Positions 47,656-57,884 of a stretch of DNA of 64,000 bases are shown in pieces. The DNA comes from Ectopseudomonas mendocina. GTDB lineage: Bacteria; Pseudomonadota; Gammaproteobacteria; Pseudomonadales; Pseudomonadaceae. The notes under the pieces are model-generated. The model was not told where the DNA came from. It saw only the letters and a list, made by a program, of their open reading frames with translations, and made no database searches. The stretch is taken from assembly GCF_007049795.1 (NCBI RefSeq), contig NZ_SCFY01000012.1, positions 62,001 to 126,000 on the forward strand. Reading direction: 5' to 3'. The position numbers and the translations under genes were made by a program. How positions within the stretch are numbered: the stretch's first letter is position 1; the number at the start of each line of letters is the position of its first letter.

Positions 47656-48174
47656 TCAACGCAAGCCGCGGTGGATTTCATCGAGCTCGCGGATGTACTT
47701 GAACACCTTGCGCGCCGCAGCCGGAGGCTTGTTGCGCGCGGCTTCGTGCTGCGCGTGACGAACCAGGCCGCGCAGATGCTGGACGTCAGCGTCCGGGTAG
47801 AGCTCGACGAAGCTTTCCAGCGCGCTGTCGCCTTCGGCGATCAGGCGGTCGCGCCAGCGCTCGAGAGCGTGGAAGCGCTCGTTGTACTCGCGGGTGGAGC
47901 TGTCCACCTGGTCGAGCATGGCGACGATCGCGTCGACATCCTGTTCACGCATCAGCTTGCCGATGAACTGGATGTGGCGTTTGCGCGCGGCATTGGCTGT
48001 ATGTTTCGGCGCTTCGGCGAGCGCGCGGCGTAAGGCATCGGTCAGCGGCATCTTGGCTAGCAGATCCGCCTTGAGCGTGGTCAGTCGCTCGCCAAGGTCC
48101 TGCAGGGCATGCAGTTCGCGTTTGACCTGGGATTTGCTCTTCTCCAGGGAGAAGTCGTCGTAGGAATCAGACAT
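47656..48174 (-). CDS. darP: DarP (YjgA), 50S ribosome assembly factor
   Basis: A 172-residue, highly charged helical protein (DUF615), with [44 protein letters not shown] and the C-terminal [12 protein letters not shown]. In E. coli, YjgA/DarP binds late 50S precursors and aids peptidyl-transferase centre maturation. The start ATG 48174 follows the family start MSDSYDD; the same frame stays open far upstream, antisense to pmbA, which I reject as coding. It is convergent with tldD. Confidence 0.93.
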   Translation of the reverse strand: MSDSYDDFSLEKSKSQVKRELHALQDLGERLTTLKADLLAKMPLTDALRRALAEAPKHTANAARKRHIQFIGKLMREQDVDAIVAMLDQVDSSTREYNERFHALERWRDRLIAEGDSALESFVELYPDADVQHLRGLVRHAQHEAARNKPPAAARKVFKYIRELDEIHRGLR

Positions 48175-48303
48175 GGGGTGGGTCCAGAGGGAAACGCCGC
48201 CATGATAGCAGTAACCGTGACTGCCGGCCCGTGGGCGGGTAGTCGAGAGCAGGCCTTGGGTTTCGCATAAAGAGTGCCTGCGCCAAGAGAATCGGGAGTG
48301 GTT

Positions 48304-49650
48304 ATGAGTGAAGTAGAACGTATCGGGCCGCAGGCCTTGCCAGTGCTGCAAGAGCAGGTCGAGGCCATTCTCGCCGAAGCCAGGCGCCAGGGCGCCAGTG
48401 CCTGCGAGGTGGCGGTTTCGGCTGGTCAGGGGCTGTCCACCACGGTGCGTCAGGGCGAGGTGGAAACCGTCGAGTTCAATCGCGACCAGGGTTTCGGCAT
48501 CACGCTGTACGTAGGCCAGCGCAAGGGCTCGGCCAGCACCTCGGCCACCGGTATCGAGGCCATTCGTGAGACTGTGGCAGCGGCCCTGGCGATTGCCAAA
48601 CATACCAGCGAGGACGAGTGCTCCGGCCTGGCCGATGCCGCGCTGATGGCGCGCGAGTTGCCCGAGCTGGATCTCTATCATCCCTGGTCGATCACCCCGG
48701 AGCAGGCGGTGGAGCAGGCGCTGACCTGTGAGGCCGCGGCTTTCGCGGCAGACAAACGGATCAAGAATGCTGACGGCACCAGCCTCAATACCCACCAGGG
48801 CTGTCGTGTGTATGGCAACAGCCACGGTTTCGTCGGCGGTTACGCCAGCACCCGTCACAGCCTCAGCTGCGTGATGATCGCCGAGGGCGATGGGCAGATG
48901 CAGCGCGACTACTGGTACGACGTCAATCGTCAGGGTGAACTGCTGGCCGATGCCAAGGGCATCGGCCAGCGCGCCGCTGAGCGCGCGGTCAGCCGTCTTG
49001 GTGCGCGCCCGGTACCGACTTGCGAAGTACCGGTGCTGTTCGCTGCCGAGCTTGCCGGCGGGTTGTTCAGCCACCTGCTGGCGGCAATCTCGGGTGGCAA
49101 CCTGTATCGCCAGTCCTCGTTCCTCGAAGGCGCTCTCGGTCAGCGCCTGTTCCCCGAGTGGCTGACCCTTGACGAGCGCCCGCATCTGCCGCGTGCGCTG
49201 GGGAGCGCGACTTTCGATGGCGATGGCCTGGCCACCTACGCCAAGCCGTTCGTGGAAAAGGGCGAGCTGGTGTCCTACGTGCTGGGTACCTATTCCGGGC
49301 GCAAGCTGGGTTTGCCGAGCACCGCCAACTCCGGCGGCGTGCACAATCTCTTCGTCACCCATGGCGATGAGGATCAGCAGGCGCTGATTCGTCGCATGGG
49401 CCGCGGTTTGCTGGTTACCGAGCTGATGGGCCAGGGGCTGAATCTGGTCACTGGCGATTACTCGCGCGGCGCGGCGGGCTTCTGGGTCGAGAACGGCGAG
49501 ATCCAGTTCCCGGTGCAGGAGGTAACCATCGCCGGCAATCTGCGCGACATGTTCCGCCAGATCGTTGCAGTCGGTCGTGACCTCGAACGCCGTGGCAATA
49601 TCTGTACTGGCTCGGTGCTGATCGAGAAAATGACTGTCGCCGGCAGTTGA
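48304..49650 (+). CDS. pmbA: TldE/PmbA, partner of TldD
   Basis: A 448-residue TldD/PmbA-family protein without the HExxxH motif, so catalytically silent. It forms the heterodimer with Tld[22 protein letters not shown] and the C-terminal [29 protein letters not shown] are typical. The start ATG 48304 has GGGAG 6 bp upstream. It is followed by a strong bidirectional terminator. Confidence 0.96.
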   Translation: MSEVERIGPQALPVLQEQVEAILAEARRQGASACEVAVSAGQGLSTTVRQGEVETVEFNRDQGFGITLYVGQRKGSASTSATGIEAIRETVAAALAIAKHTSEDECSGLADAALMARELPELDLYHPWSITPEQAVEQALTCEAAAFAADKRIKNADGTSLNTHQGCRVYGNSHGFVGGYASTRHSLSCVMIAEGDGQMQRDYWYDVNRQGELLADAKGIGQRAAERAVSRLGARPVPTCEVPVLFAAELAGGLFSHLLAAISGGNLYRQSSFLEGALGQRLFPEWLTLDERPHLPRALGSATFDGDGLATYAKPFVEKGELVSYVLGTYSGRKLGLPSTANSGGVHNLFVTHGDEDQQALIRRMGRGLLVTELMGQGLNLVTGDYSRGAAGFWVENGEIQFPVQEVTIAGNLRDMFRQIVAVGRDLERRGNICTGSVLIEKMTVAGS

Positions 49651-49659
49651 GTTGGCAGA

Positions 49660-49695
49660 AACGACAAGGCCACCTGCGGGTGGCCTTGTCGTTTT
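49660..49695 (+). terminator. Bidirectional terminator between pmbA and ptsO
   Basis: A 15-bp perfect stem, AACGACAAGGCCACC (49660-49674) with GGTGGCCTTGTCGTT (49679-49693), loop TGCG, followed by more T's on the plus strand. It ends pmbA and can also end the convergent rpoN-ptsO transcript. Confidence 0.9.
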
Positions 49696-49707
49696 TGTCA
49701 GGAGGGG

Positions 49708-49980
49708 TTACTCGCCTTCGTCGAAGTAGTTCTCTATCAGGCCTACCAGGGCGGCCATCGCTTCTTCGTCCTGCTCGCCCTCGGTCAACAAGTGCACGTT
49801 GGAGCCCTTGCCGGCCGCCAGCATCATGACTGCCATGATGCTCTTACCGTCCACCAGACTTTCGGTGCTGCGACCGATGCGCACCTGGCAGGGGTAAGTG
49901 CTCGCCACGCCGACGAACTTCGCAGCGGCGCGGGCATGTAGACCAAGCTTGTTGATGATGGTGATTTCACGTGCAGGCAT
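49708..49980 (-). CDS. ptsO: Nitrogen-PTS phosphocarrier NPr
   Basis: A 90-residue HPr-like protein. The phosphorylated histidine is H15 in NKLGLHARAAAKFV, and LVDGKSIMAVMMLAAGKG is the regulatory-site region. It passes phosphate from EI-Ntr (PtsP) to PtsN; it does not carry sugar. It ends the rpoN-hpf-ptsN-rapZ-ptsO cluster, starting 14 bp after rapZ. Confidence 0.96.
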   Translation of the reverse strand: MPAREITIINKLGLHARAAAKFVGVASTYPCQVRIGRSTESLVDGKSIMAVMMLAAGKGSNVHLLTEGEQDEEAMAALVGLIENYFDEGE

Positions 49981-49994
49981 CGCGGCATGGCTCC

Positions 49995-50852
49995 TTAGCT
50001 GAGGTCGCGGTGACGCACCTGGACATTCTTCAGCGAGTCTTTGAGCGCCTGGCTCAGGCGATTGGCCAGATACACAGAGCGGTGGTGACCACCGGTGCAA
50101 CCGATGGCGATTGTGACGTAGGCGCGGTTGCTGGCGGCGAAGCGCGGTAGCCATTTTTCCAGATAGGCGAGGATATCCTGATACATTTCCTCGACCTCCG
50201 GCTGCGCAGCCAGGTAGTCGATCACAGGTTGATCCAGGCCGGAGTAGTCGCGCAGTTCAGGCTTCCAGTAAGGATTGGGCAGGCAGCGTGCATCGAACAC
50301 CAGATCGGCGTCGACCGGCATGCCACGCTTGAAGCCGAAGGACTCGACGAGAAAGGCGGTGCCCGTTTGCGTCTGGCCCAGCAGGCGCAGTTTGAGCGTG
50401 TCGCGCAACTGATAAAGGTTCAGTCGAGTCGTGTCGATCTTCAGATCGGCACGATCAGTGATTGGCGCCAGCAGCAGACTTTCGTACGCAATGGCTTCTG
50501 CCAGCGAGCGGTTATCGTTGGTCAGCGGATGGCGCCTGCGGGTTTCCGAAAAACGCTTGAGCAGCGTCTCGTCTTCGGCGTCGAGGTAGAGCACATCGCA
50601 GCGGATATTACGTTTGCGTACTTCTTCGAGCAGCTCGGGGAAACGCTTGAGCTGACTCAGTAGGTTACGTGCATCGATGGAGACAGCCACTTGCGGCAGC
50701 AGCATGTCGCTGTGCGGCAGGAAGCGTTCGGCGAGGTCCGGTAGCAGACCGGCCGGCAGGTTGTCGATGCAATAGAAACCGTTGTCCTCAAGTACATCGA
50801 GGGCGGTGCTCTTGCCCGAGCCCGAGCGACCGCTGACGATGATCAGGCGCAT
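49995..50852 (-). CDS. rapZ: RapZ/YvcJ-family RNA-binding NTPase
   Basis: A 285-residue protein with Walker [10 protein letters not shown] near the N-terminus. Its C-terminal half ([12 protein letters not shown] ... [18 protein letters not shown]) binds RNA and glucosamine-6-phosphate in E. coli RapZ, where it directs GlmZ to RNase E. Whether the RNA circuit exists in Pseudomonas is not shown. The start ATG 50852 is 1 bp from the ptsN stop; the longer frame overlaps ptsN and is rejected. Confidence 0.95.
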   Translation of the reverse strand: MRLIIVSGRSGSGKSTALDVLEDNGFYCIDNLPAGLLPDLAERFLPHSDMLLPQVAVSIDARNLLSQLKRFPELLEEVRKRNIRCDVLYLDAEDETLLKRFSETRRRHPLTNDNRSLAEAIAYESLLLAPITDRADLKIDTTRLNLYQLRDTLKLRLLGQTQTGTAFLVESFGFKRGMPVDADLVFDARCLPNPYWKPELRDYSGLDQPVIDYLAAQPEVEEMYQDILAYLEKWLPRFAASNRAYVTIAIGCTGGHHRSVYLANRLSQALKDSLKNVQVRHRDLS

Positions 50853-50853
50853 G

Positions 50854-51318
50854 TCATTGACCGTTCTGAATGTCCACCACGACCTGATAGAGATCTCCGC
50901 CATTGTTGGCCTGGCGTAGACGTTCACGTACATCCTGGCGATCAAGCATGCTGGCGATCTGGCGCAGCAACTCTAGGTGCGCGTCGGTTGCCGCTTCCGG
51001 CACCAGCAGGACGAACAGCAGGTCGACCGGTGCGCCGTCGATGGCGTCGAAGTCGACAGCCGCATCGAGGTGCAGTACGGCGCTGATGGGGGCGCTGCAG
51101 CCTGCCAGGCGGCAGTGGGGAATGGCGATGCCGTTGCCGAAGCCGGTGGAGCCGAGCTTCTCGCGGGCGATGAGGCTTTCGAAGATGTCCTGGGCATCCA
51201 GGTCGGGCAGGTCGCGCGCAACCAGATTGGCGATCTGTTCGAGCACGCGTTTCTTACTGCCGCCCGGCACGTTCACCAGGGAACGGCCGGGGGTCAGGAT
51301 ATTTTCAAGTCGGATCAT
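50854..51318 (-). CDS. ptsN: Nitrogen-PTS EIIA component PtsN
   Basis: A 154-residue EIIA of the fructose/mannitol fold. The phosphorylated histidine is H68 in GIAIPHCRL. It regulates potassium transport, carbon/nitrogen balance and (in pseudomonads) polyhydroxyalkanoate and catabolic promoters through its phosphorylation state. It is clustered with rpoN and ptsO as in most gammaproteobacteria. Confidence 0.96.
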   Translation of the reverse strand: MIRLENILTPGRSLVNVPGGSKKRVLEQIANLVARDLPDLDAQDIFESLIAREKLGSTGFGNGIAIPHCRLAGCSAPISAVLHLDAAVDFDAIDGAPVDLLFVLLVPEAATDAHLELLRQIASMLDRQDVRERLRQANNGGDLYQVVVDIQNGQ

Positions 51319-51330
51319 GGATGGGGAATG

Positions 51331-51639
51331 TTAGCGGGCCGTGGCGCCTTGCAGGCGCTCGAGCTGCTTTTCCTTGTGCTTGATGAGTTGACGGTCGAGT
51401 TTATCGGCCAACAGGTCGATGGCAGCGTACATATCCTGATGTTCGGCATTGGCGACGACTTCGCCGCCGGCGACATGCAGGGTGGCTTCGATCTTCTGCT
51501 TGAGTTTCTCGACCTCCATGATCACCTGAACGTTGGTGATCTTGTCGAAGTGGCGTTCTAGTCGGCCGAGTTTCTCGCCGATGTAGTCACGCAGGGCGTC
51601 GGTCACATCCAGCTGATGTCCACTGATGTTGACTTGCAT
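51331..51639 (-). CDS. hpf: Ribosome hibernation-promoting factor HPF
   Basis: A 102-residue short-form HPF (MQVNISGHQLDVTDALRDYIGEKLGRLERHFDKI) that binds the 30S decoding region in stationary phase. It lacks the C-terminal dimerisation domain of long HPF. It lies 99 bp downstream of rpoN and is co-oriented with it. Confidence 0.95.
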   Translation of the reverse strand: MQVNISGHQLDVTDALRDYIGEKLGRLERHFDKITNVQVIMEVEKLKQKIEATLHVAGGEVVANAEHQDMYAAIDLLADKLDRQLIKHKEKQLERLQGATAR

Positions 51640-51738
51640 ACCGCTTTCTCCTTGTTGCCTTGTGTAAGAGACGGGCCCTATTCGACCCGCCGCCGGAACA
51701 CTTTGGCCTGAAGACCTTGTGCCTTCAGTCGATCTGGC

Positions 51739-53232
51739 CTACATCAGTCGCTTGCGCTCACTGGAGGGCGCTATACCGAGGGACTCGCGATACTTGGCGA
51801 CCGTCCGACGGGCGACTTGGATGCCTTGTGCCTCCAGTAAACCAGCGATCTTGCTGTCACTCAATGGCTTTTTCGCGTTTTCCGCCGCAACCAGTTTTTT
51901 GATGATGGCGCGTATCGCGGTGGACGAGCATTCGCCGCCTTCAGAGGTGCTGACGTGGCTGGAGAAGAAATATTTCAGCTCGTAAATACCGCGTGGCGTG
52001 TGCATGAATTTCTGCGTGGTCACGCGTGAGATCGTCGACTCGTGCATGCCCACTGCTTCGGCGATGTCGTGCAGGACCAGAGGCTTCATCGCCTCGTCGC
52101 CGTAGTCGAGAAAACCACGTTGGTGCTCGACGATTTGCGTGGCCACCTTCATCAGTGTTTCGTTGCGGCTCTGCAGGCTCTTGATGAACCAGCGTGCCTC
52201 CTGCAACTGGTTGCGCATGAAGGTGTTGTCGGCGCTGGAGTCGGCGCGTTTTACGAAGCCGGCATACTGCGGGTTGACGCGCAGGCGTGGCATGGCTTCC
52301 TGGTTCAGTTCCACCAGCCAGCGGTCGTTGTGCTTTCGCACGATCACGTCCGGTACGACGTATTCCGGCTCGCTGGACTCGATTTGCGAACCCGGACGCG
52401 GATTCAGGCGCTGGATCAGGTCGATGACCTGGCGCAGTTCGTCTTCCTTGAGCTTGGTGCGGCGCATCAGTTGGGCGTAATCGCGGCTGCCGAGCAGTTC
52501 CAGGTAATCGCCGACCACGCGCTGGGTTTCGCTCAGCCAGGGGGTGTTGGCGGGCAACTGACGCAGTTGTAGCAGCAGGCACTCGCGCAGGTCACGGGCG
52601 CCGATACCAGCAGGTTCGAACTGCTGGATGCGGTGCAGCACCACTTCCACTTCATCCAGTTCGACATCCAGTTCGGGGTCGAAGGATTCGGTCACTTCCT
52701 CGAGGGTTTCTTCGAGGTAGCCGTCGTTGTTGATGCAGTCGATCAGGGTGGCCGCGATCAGGCGATCCTTGTCCGACATGGGCGCCAGATTCAGTTGCCA
52801 GAGCAGGTGGCTGTGCAGACTTTCGCCGCTGGAGGTGCGAGTGGTGAAGTCCCACTCGTCATCATCGTTGCTGGGCAGGCTGCTGGCGCTGGTCTGGTAG
52901 ATGTCGTCCCAGGCGGTGTCGACTGGCAGCTCGTTGGGAATGCGCTCGCCCCAGTCGCCTTCTTCCAGGTTATCCACAGTCGGGGTGGTTTCCTGGTAGC
53001 TCTCTTCCTTGTTCGGGGTCGGAGTGGCGCTTTCGGCGCCATCAGCCATTGGATCGCTGTTGTCGAAGTCGTCGCCTTCTTCCTGGCGCTCGAGCATGGG
53101 GTTGGACTCCAGCGCCTCCTGGATTTCCTGTTGCAGGTCCAGGGTAGACAGTTGGAGGAGGCGGATAGCCTGTTGCAGCTGCGGGGTCATCGTCAGCTGC
53201 TGGCCCATCTTGAGGACTAGCGATGGTTTCAT
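51739..53232 (-). CDS. rpoN: RNA polymerase sigma-54 factor RpoN
   Basis: A 497-residue sigma factor for -24/-12 promoters. The N-terminal Gln/Leu-rich activator-responsive region is [33 protein letters not shown], followed by a long acidic linker (about 50-120). The core-binding domain, an HTH ([26 protein letters not shown]) and the RpoN box [10 protein letters not shown] near the C-terminus complete it. A consensus -10 lies about 70 bp upstream (53306-53301), so it has its own promoter rather than depending on lptB. Confidence 0.98.
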   Translation of the reverse strand: MKPSLVLKMGQQLTMTPQLQQAIRLLQLSTLDLQQEIQEALESNPMLERQEEGDDFDNSDPMADGAESATPTPNKEESYQETTPTVDNLEEGDWGERIPNELPVDTAWDDIYQTSASSLPSNDDDEWDFTTRTSSGESLHSHLLWQLNLAPMSDKDRLIAATLIDCINNDGYLEETLEEVTESFDPELDVELDEVEVVLHRIQQFEPAGIGARDLRECLLLQLRQLPANTPWLSETQRVVGDYLELLGSRDYAQLMRRTKLKEDELRQVIDLIQRLNPRPGSQIESSEPEYVVPDVIVRKHNDRWLVELNQEAMPRLRVNPQYAGFVKRADSSADNTFMRNQLQEARWFIKSLQSRNETLMKVATQIVEHQRGFLDYGDEAMKPLVLHDIAEAVGMHESTISRVTTQKFMHTPRGIYELKYFFSSHVSTSEGGECSSTAIRAIIKKLVAAENAKKPLSDSKIAGLLEAQGIQVARRTVAKYRESLGIAPSSERKRLM

Positions 53233-53300
53233 TGCAGACCTTAATTTACTGGCGAGTTACGCCTTCCACATCAGGGCGCCGAAGCGCCGCCAGGAAGCAA

Positions 53301-53306
53301 ATTATA
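53301..53306 (-). promoter_or_regulatory. Likely -10 element of the rpoN promoter
   Basis: A perfect TATAAT on the minus strand, about 70 bp upstream of the rpoN ATG. A -35 is not obvious (GCAAAA at the 17-bp distance). The predicted leader is about 60 nt. Confidence 0.45.
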
Positions 53307-53370
53307 TGCCTGAATTTCTCGTTTTTGCCTAGGGGTTGCAATATTTCTGTCGCGAAAAAATGTGCGGCCT

Positions 53371-53511
53371 ACAGGCTGTGTGAAAGCGTAGCGAGCGAAG
53401 GTGAGGCAGGGCAAAAACAAGCGAGAAAGCGCAGTTTACGACTGTAAATGAGCATTTCGAGGTTGTTTTTAACGCAGTGACACCGAGCGCAGTAGTTTTT
53501 ATGCAGCCTGT
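53371..53511. repeat. MITE-like inverted-repeat element (copy 2), abutting lptB
   Basis: 141 bp with imperfect ends, ACAGGCTGTGTGAAAGC at the left and ...TTTTTATGCAGCCTGT at the right. The core (GTAAATGAGCATTTCGA, TGTTTTTAACGC) is shared with the copy at 1130-1271, while the outer parts differ, so they are subfamilies. Its last base is the first base of the lptB stop codon on the plus strand. Confidence 0.75.
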
Positions 53512-54236
53512 CACAGACGGAATTCGTGGCCCAGGTACACCTCTTTCACCGTCTGGTTGGCGAGGATGGTCTCGGCGTCGCCTTCGGCGATCAGTTGCCC
53601 ATCGTTGACGATGTAGGCGGTTTCGCAGATGTCCAGGGTTTCGCGCACGTTGTGATCGGTGATCAGGATGCCGATGCCCTTGGTCTTGAGGTGATGGATG
53701 ATCTGCTTGATGTCGCCCACGGAAATCGGGTCGACACCGGCAAAGGGTTCGTCGAGCAGAATGAACTTGGGGTTGGTCGCCAGAGCTCTGGCAATCTCTA
53801 CGCGGCGTCGCTCACCGCCGGACAGGCTCATGCCGAGGCTGTCGGCGATATGGTGGATATGGAATTCCTGCAGCAGGTTTTCCAGCTCCGCCTGGCGTCC
53901 GGCGCGGTCCAGGTCCTTGCGCGTTTCGAGAATGGCCATGATGTTGTCGGCCACCGACAGTTTGCGGAAGATCGACGCTTCCTGCGGTAAGTAGCCGATG
54001 CCCGCGCGAGCGCGGCCGTGCATGGGCTGATGACTGACATCGAGGTCGTCGATCAGTACGCGGCCCTGGTCGGCGCGCACCAGGCCGACGATCATGTAGA
54101 AGCAAGTGGTCTTGCCGGCGCCATTGGGGCCGAGCAGGCCAACGATCTGACCGCTTTCGATGCTCAGGCTGACGTCACGCACGACCTGGCGGCTCTTGTA
54201 ACTTTTCGCCAGGTGTTGGGCTTTGAGAATGGCCAT
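53511..54236 (-). CDS. lptB: LPS transport ATPase LptB
   Basis: A 241-residue ABC ATPase that powers LptFG to extract LPS from the inner membrane. Walker A is GPNGAGKTT, the signature is [14 protein letters not shown] and Walker B is [13 protein letters not shown], with switch histidine in LITDHNV. Its start codon overlaps the lptA stop. The MITE copy at 53371 touches its stop codon. Its position between lptA and rpoN is the standard one. Confidence 0.97.
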   Translation of the reverse strand: MAILKAQHLAKSYKSRQVVRDVSLSIESGQIVGLLGPNGAGKTTCFYMIVGLVRADQGRVLIDDLDVSHQPMHGRARAGIGYLPQEASIFRKLSVADNIMAILETRKDLDRAGRQAELENLLQEFHIHHIADSLGMSLSGGERRRVEIARALATNPKFILLDEPFAGVDPISVGDIKQIIHHLKTKGIGILITDHNVRETLDICETAYIVNDGQLIAEGDAETILANQTVKEVYLGHEFRL

Positions 54237-54775
54237 TACTGCTGCTGATCCGCGGGTTTGTTCTTCGGTTGGATGACCATGTCGATACGCGGGCGCGGTG
54301 TGCTGACGTTGCCGCCTGTAGCGCGACCGGCGTTTACGATCTGGCGGCGGGTGTCGTAGACGATCTTCTCGCCTTCGAAGGTATTGCCTTCCTGAATCAC
54401 CTTGGCCTGGTCGATCAGTACGATGCGCTCGTTGCTTGAGAAGTACTGGATGGTCTTGCCGTAGGCCTTGACGATTTCCTTGTCCACAGCCGGCTTCTGC
54501 TCGTAGTAGGCCAGATTGCCGACCGATGTGAAGACGTCGATGTCGCCACTGGCGGTCTGGGTGATGGTGACAGTGTCGCCCGTGATCTTCAGGGTGCCCT
54601 GAGTGATGATCACATCGCCGCGGTAGACAGCTACACCTTGTCTGTCATCCAGTTCTGCGCTGTCGGCCTGGATGCGAATCGGTTGATCGCGATCCGATGG
54701 CAGTGCCCAGGCAGCCGCGCTTCCCAATGCGGCGCCGAGGCTGAGAATCAGGGGGAGGGTATTAACGAACCTCAT
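54236..54775 (-). CDS. lptA: LPS transport periplasmic bridge LptA
   Basis: A 179-residue OstA-like beta-jellyroll protein, with signal peptide [24 protein letters not shown]. The mature part opens [38 protein letters not shown]. It polymerises to carry LPS from LptC to LptD. The first 14 bp overlap the end of lptC and the stop overlaps lptB. Confidence 0.95.
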   Translation of the reverse strand: MRFVNTLPLILSLGAALGSAAAWALPSDRDQPIRIQADSAELDDRQGVAVYRGDVIITQGTLKITGDTVTITQTASGDIDVFTSVGNLAYYEQKPAVDKEIVKAYGKTIQYFSSNERIVLIDQAKVIQEGNTFEGEKIVYDTRRQIVNAGRATGGNVSTPRPRIDMVIQPKNKPADQQQ

Positions 54776-55328
54776 GCTGGCCTCTTACGTTGGACTGCAG
54801 GAGCATCCTGCCGTCATTCAAGTACGCTTTCATTCCTTGTGCCGTGGTTACCCCGTTGGCCGCGACGATTCTAACGGCTTGCTCGGTCTGCGCATATTCC
54901 TTGTCAGGAATAACGGTCATGCGGCTGCTGGTGATGATGGTTGGACGGTTCTTGGCGTCAGTGCGGGCGATGCGCACGTCGTCGATCAGTTCTACCTCGA
55001 CGCCGCCGGGCGAGACTTCGGCACGCTGACTGGTGACGTCCCAGGGCAACTCGGTGCCGCGATATAGCTTCAGCTTGGGGGTATCGACCAGGGTGATATC
55101 GGTGCTTTTGATGTGTTCGAGCTTGTACGCGGTCATGCGGTAGTGCAGTTTGCCGTCATCCTGGAACTGCACGGTACGCGCGCCCACTGCATAGAAGTCG
55201 ACGACGTTGTCATCGCTGCCCTGCTGGGCCTGGCGCGCGCTGTCCGGGGCAAGGTTCCAGTAACCGAGTGCGGCCACGACGACTGCAATCAGAGCAAAGA
55301 TCAGGGTATTGAGGATTTTACGCGGCAT
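54762..55328 (-). CDS. lptC: LPS transport protein LptC
   Basis: A 188-residue bitopic protein with one N-terminal helix (ILNTLIFALIAVVVAALGYWNL) and a periplasmic jellyroll (GKLHYRMTAYKLEHIKSTDITLVDTPKLKLYR). It passes LPS from LptB2FG to LptA. It starts 8 bp after kdsC. Confidence 0.94.
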   Translation of the reverse strand: MPRKILNTLIFALIAVVVAALGYWNLAPDSARQAQQGSDDNVVDFYAVGARTVQFQDDGKLHYRMTAYKLEHIKSTDITLVDTPKLKLYRGTELPWDVTSQRAEVSPGGVEVELIDDVRIARTDAKNRPTIITSSRMTVIPDKEYAQTEQAVRIVAANGVTTAQGMKAYLNDGRMLLQSNVRGQHEVR

Positions 55329-55336
55329 GCTGTTCT

Positions 55337-55858
55337 CTACAGGTAGGCGGCTTGGGCCGCATCCAGTGTGCCTTGGGCGCGCATGATCAGTTCGCAGAAT
55401 TCCCGCGCCGCACCATCCCCGCCGCGCGCCTGGGTTACGCCGTGGGCGTGCTGGCGGACGAAGCTGTCGGCGCTGGCCACGGCCATGCCCAATCCGACAC
55501 GGCGAATCACCGGAAGGTCCGGTAGGTCGTCACCGAGGTAGGCGACCTGTTCATAGCTTAGGCCGAGTTCGGCGAGCAGGCCGTCGAGTACCACGAGTTT
55601 GTCTTCGCGACCCTGGAACAGGTGCTGGATACCCAGGTTGTTGGCGCGGCGCTCCACCACAGGTGTCTTGCGGCCGCTGATGATGGCGGTGCGCACGCCC
55701 GAGTTGATCAGCATCTTGATGCCGTGGCCGTCGAGCGTGTTGAAGGTCTTGAACTCGCTGCCGTCTTCGAGAAAGTACAGGCGGCCGTCGGTCAACACGC
55801 CATCGACGTCGAAGATCGCCAGTTTCACGGCGCGTGCGCGTTGCAGAAGTTCGTTCAT
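55337..55858 (-). CDS. kdsC: KDO-8-phosphate phosphatase KdsC
   Basis: A 173-residue HAD phosphatase without a cap domain. The nucleophile is in AIFDVDGVLTDGRLYF, with further motifs TAIISGRKTPVVERR and YLGDDLPDLPVI. It removes phosphate from KDO-8-P in LPS core synthesis. ATG 55858 shares a base with the kdsD stop (TGATG); a GTG one codon earlier is less likely. Confidence 0.95.
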   Translation of the reverse strand: MNELLQRARAVKLAIFDVDGVLTDGRLYFLEDGSEFKTFNTLDGHGIKMLINSGVRTAIISGRKTPVVERRANNLGIQHLFQGREDKLVVLDGLLAELGLSYEQVAYLGDDLPDLPVIRRVGLGMAVASADSFVRQHAHGVTQARGGDGAAREFCELIMRAQGTLDAAQAAYL

Positions 55859-56832
55859 CACATCACCCCCGCGCGCAGCAGATCGCCGAGGTTGAACGCG
55901 CCGATCGGGCGATCATCACCGTCGACTACCACCAGGGCGCTGATCTTGTTGTCTTCCATGATCTTCAGGGCTTCGGCGGCGAGCATCTCGGCGCGAATGG
56001 TCTTGCCATGCGGTGTCATCACGTCGTCGATACGGGCGTCGCGTACATCGATACCCTTGTCCAGTGCGCGGCGCAGGTCGCCATCGGTGAAGATCCCGGC
56101 CAGATGGCCATCAGCCTCCAGGACGGTGGTCATGCCCAGGCCTTTCTGGGTCATTTCCAGCAGGGCGTCACGCAGGCTGGTGCCGCGTGTGACTTGAGGC
56201 AGGCTCTCGCCGCCGTGCATCACGTTCTCTACCTTGAGCAGCAGGCGCCGGCCAAGGGCGCCGCCCGGATGGGAGAAGGCGAAGTCTTCGGCGGTGAAGC
56301 CGCGCGCTTCGAGCAGGGCGATAGCCAGGGCGTCGCCCAGTACCAGGCTGGCAGTGGTCGAGGAAGTGGGTGCCAGGTTCAGCGGGCAGGCTTCCTGCGA
56401 GACGCGTGCATCCAGATTGACCTCGGCGGCCTTGGCCAGCGGCGACTCAGGGTTGCCTGTCATACTGATCAGGCGGATACCGAGGCGCTTGATCAGTGGC
56501 AGCAGGGTAACGATCTCGGCGGTCGAGCCCGAGTTCGACAGTGCCAGAACGATGTCGTCCTTGGTGATCATGCCCATGTCGCCATGGCTGGCTTCTGCCG
56601 GGTGGACAAAGAACGACGTAGTACCGGTGCTGGCCAGAGTTGCAGCGATCTTGTTGCCGATATGCCCGGACTTGCCCATGCCAACCACGACCACGCGGCC
56701 CTTGCAGCTGAGAATCAGCTCGCAGGCCTTGATGAAATCGGCATTGATACGGGGCAATAGCTCCTGCACCGCTTCAATTTCGAGGCGGATGGTGCGCTGC
56801 GCGGAATCAATCAGGTCGTGGGTCTGGTTCAT
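55858..56832 (-). CDS. kdsD: Arabinose-5-phosphate isomerase KdsD
   Basis: A 324-residue enzyme converting ribulose-5-P to arabinose-5-P, the first KDO step. The SIS domain has VVVGMGKSGHIGNKIAATLASTGT and LALSNSGSTAEI. Two CBS domains follow (about 205-265 and 275-324). It heads the leftward kdsD-kdsC-lptCAB cluster and is divergent from mlaF. Confidence 0.96.
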   Translation of the reverse strand: MNQTHDLIDSAQRTIRLEIEAVQELLPRINADFIKACELILSCKGRVVVVGMGKSGHIGNKIAATLASTGTTSFFVHPAEASHGDMGMITKDDIVLALSNSGSTAEIVTLLPLIKRLGIRLISMTGNPESPLAKAAEVNLDARVSQEACPLNLAPTSSTTASLVLGDALAIALLEARGFTAEDFAFSHPGGALGRRLLLKVENVMHGGESLPQVTRGTSLRDALLEMTQKGLGMTTVLEADGHLAGIFTDGDLRRALDKGIDVRDARIDDVMTPHGKTIRAEMLAAEALKIMEDNKISALVVVDGDDRPIGAFNLGDLLRAGVM

Positions 56833-56954
56833 TAGTAAGGCTGTCGGGCGAAAAAAGATGGGGATTATAAACGGAAAAGCTTCCCGCGCTCACCCTCGGT
56901 GCAACGAGCCAACGTCGAAACTGTCGCAAGTCTGAACGCCGCTTTGGGGCGCTA

Positions 56955-56984
56955 TTGGGTGGCATGTTCGGCAAATGCTATAGT
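56955..56984 (+). promoter_or_regulatory. Promoter of the mla operon
   Basis: TTGGGT (56955-56960), an 18-bp spacer and TATAGT (56979-56984), about 90 bp upstream of the mlaF ATG. Confidence 0.55.
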
Positions 56985-57074
56985 TCGCGGCCATTTTGGC
57001 CCTCTCTGGATGGAGCGTGTCTTCGCTTCTGGAGGCGGCGTCTGCCATGAAGGCCTTATTTTCAAGGAGTTCAG

Positions 57075-57884
57075 ATGAGCGCCGAGCACGAGTACGCGAT
57101 TGAGTTGCAGGGCGTCAGCTTTCAGCGTGGCGCGCGATCGATTTTCGACAAGGTCGATATCCGCATTCCGCGCGGCAAGGTCACCGGCATCATGGGCCCC
57201 TCCGGCTGCGGCAAGACCACGCTGCTGCGCCTGATCGCTGCCGAGCTGCGTCCTTCTGCAGGCGATGTTCGCGTCGACGGCGTCAGTCTGCCGAAGCTCT
57301 CGCGTGATGAGCTGTTCGATATGCGTAAGCAGATGGGCGTCCTGTTCCAGAGCGGCGCGCTGTTCACCGATCTTGATGTGTTCGAGAACGTGGCATTCCC
57401 TCTGCGCGTACACACCAAGCTTCCTGAAGAAATGATCCGCGACATCGTCCTGATGAAACTGCAGGCCGTTGGCTTGCGCGGGGCGCTGGATCTGATGCCG
57501 GACGAGCTGTCTGGCGGCATGAAGCGCCGTGTCGCGCTGGCCCGAGCCATTGCGCTCGATCCGCAGATTCTGCTGTATGACGAGCCGTTTGTCGGCCAGG
57601 ACCCCATCGCCATGGGTGTTCTGGTGCGCCTGATCCGCCTGCTCAACGATGCACTGGGGATCACCAGCGTGGTGGTGTCTCACGACCTTGCAGAAACGGC
57701 CAGCATCGCCGACTACATCTATGTCGTCGGTGATGCTCAGGTGTTGGGGCAGGGCACTCCGGCCGAGTTGATGGAATCGGATAATCCACGTATTCGCCAG
57801 TTCATGAAGGGCATTCCGGATGGGCCGGTGCCGTTTCATTTTCCAGCGCCGGACTACCGCGAAGATCTGTTGGGGAGAGGTTGA
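57075..57884 (+). CDS. mlaF: Phospholipid transport ATPase MlaF
   Basis: A 269-residue ABC ATPase of the system that keeps phospholipids out of the outer leaflet of the outer membrane. Walker A is GPSGCGKTT, the signature is [14 protein letters not shown] and Walker B is [13 protein letters not shown]. The C-terminal extension past about residue 245 contacts MlaB in E. coli. The ATG 57075 has AAGGAG upstream. Its stop overlaps the mlaE start. Confidence 0.97.
   Translation: MSAEHEYAIELQGVSFQRGARSIFDKVDIRIPRGKVTGIMGPSGCGKTTLLRLIAAELRPSAGDVRVDGVSLPKLSRDELFDMRKQMGVLFQSGALFTDLDVFENVAFPLRVHTKLPEEMIRDIVLMKLQAVGLRGALDLMPDELSGGMKRRVALARAIALDPQILLYDEPFVGQDPIAMGVLVRLIRLLNDALGITSVVVSHDLAETASIADYIYVVGDAQVLGQGTPAELMESDNPRIRQFMKGIPDGPVPFHFPAPDYREDLLGRG

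Noticed and set aside
47656..49362. 568-codon minus-strand frame covering darP and antisense to pmbA
   Set aside because: Only the last 172 codons (darP) resemble protein. The rest is the complement of pmbA and is open because of GC-rich codon bias.
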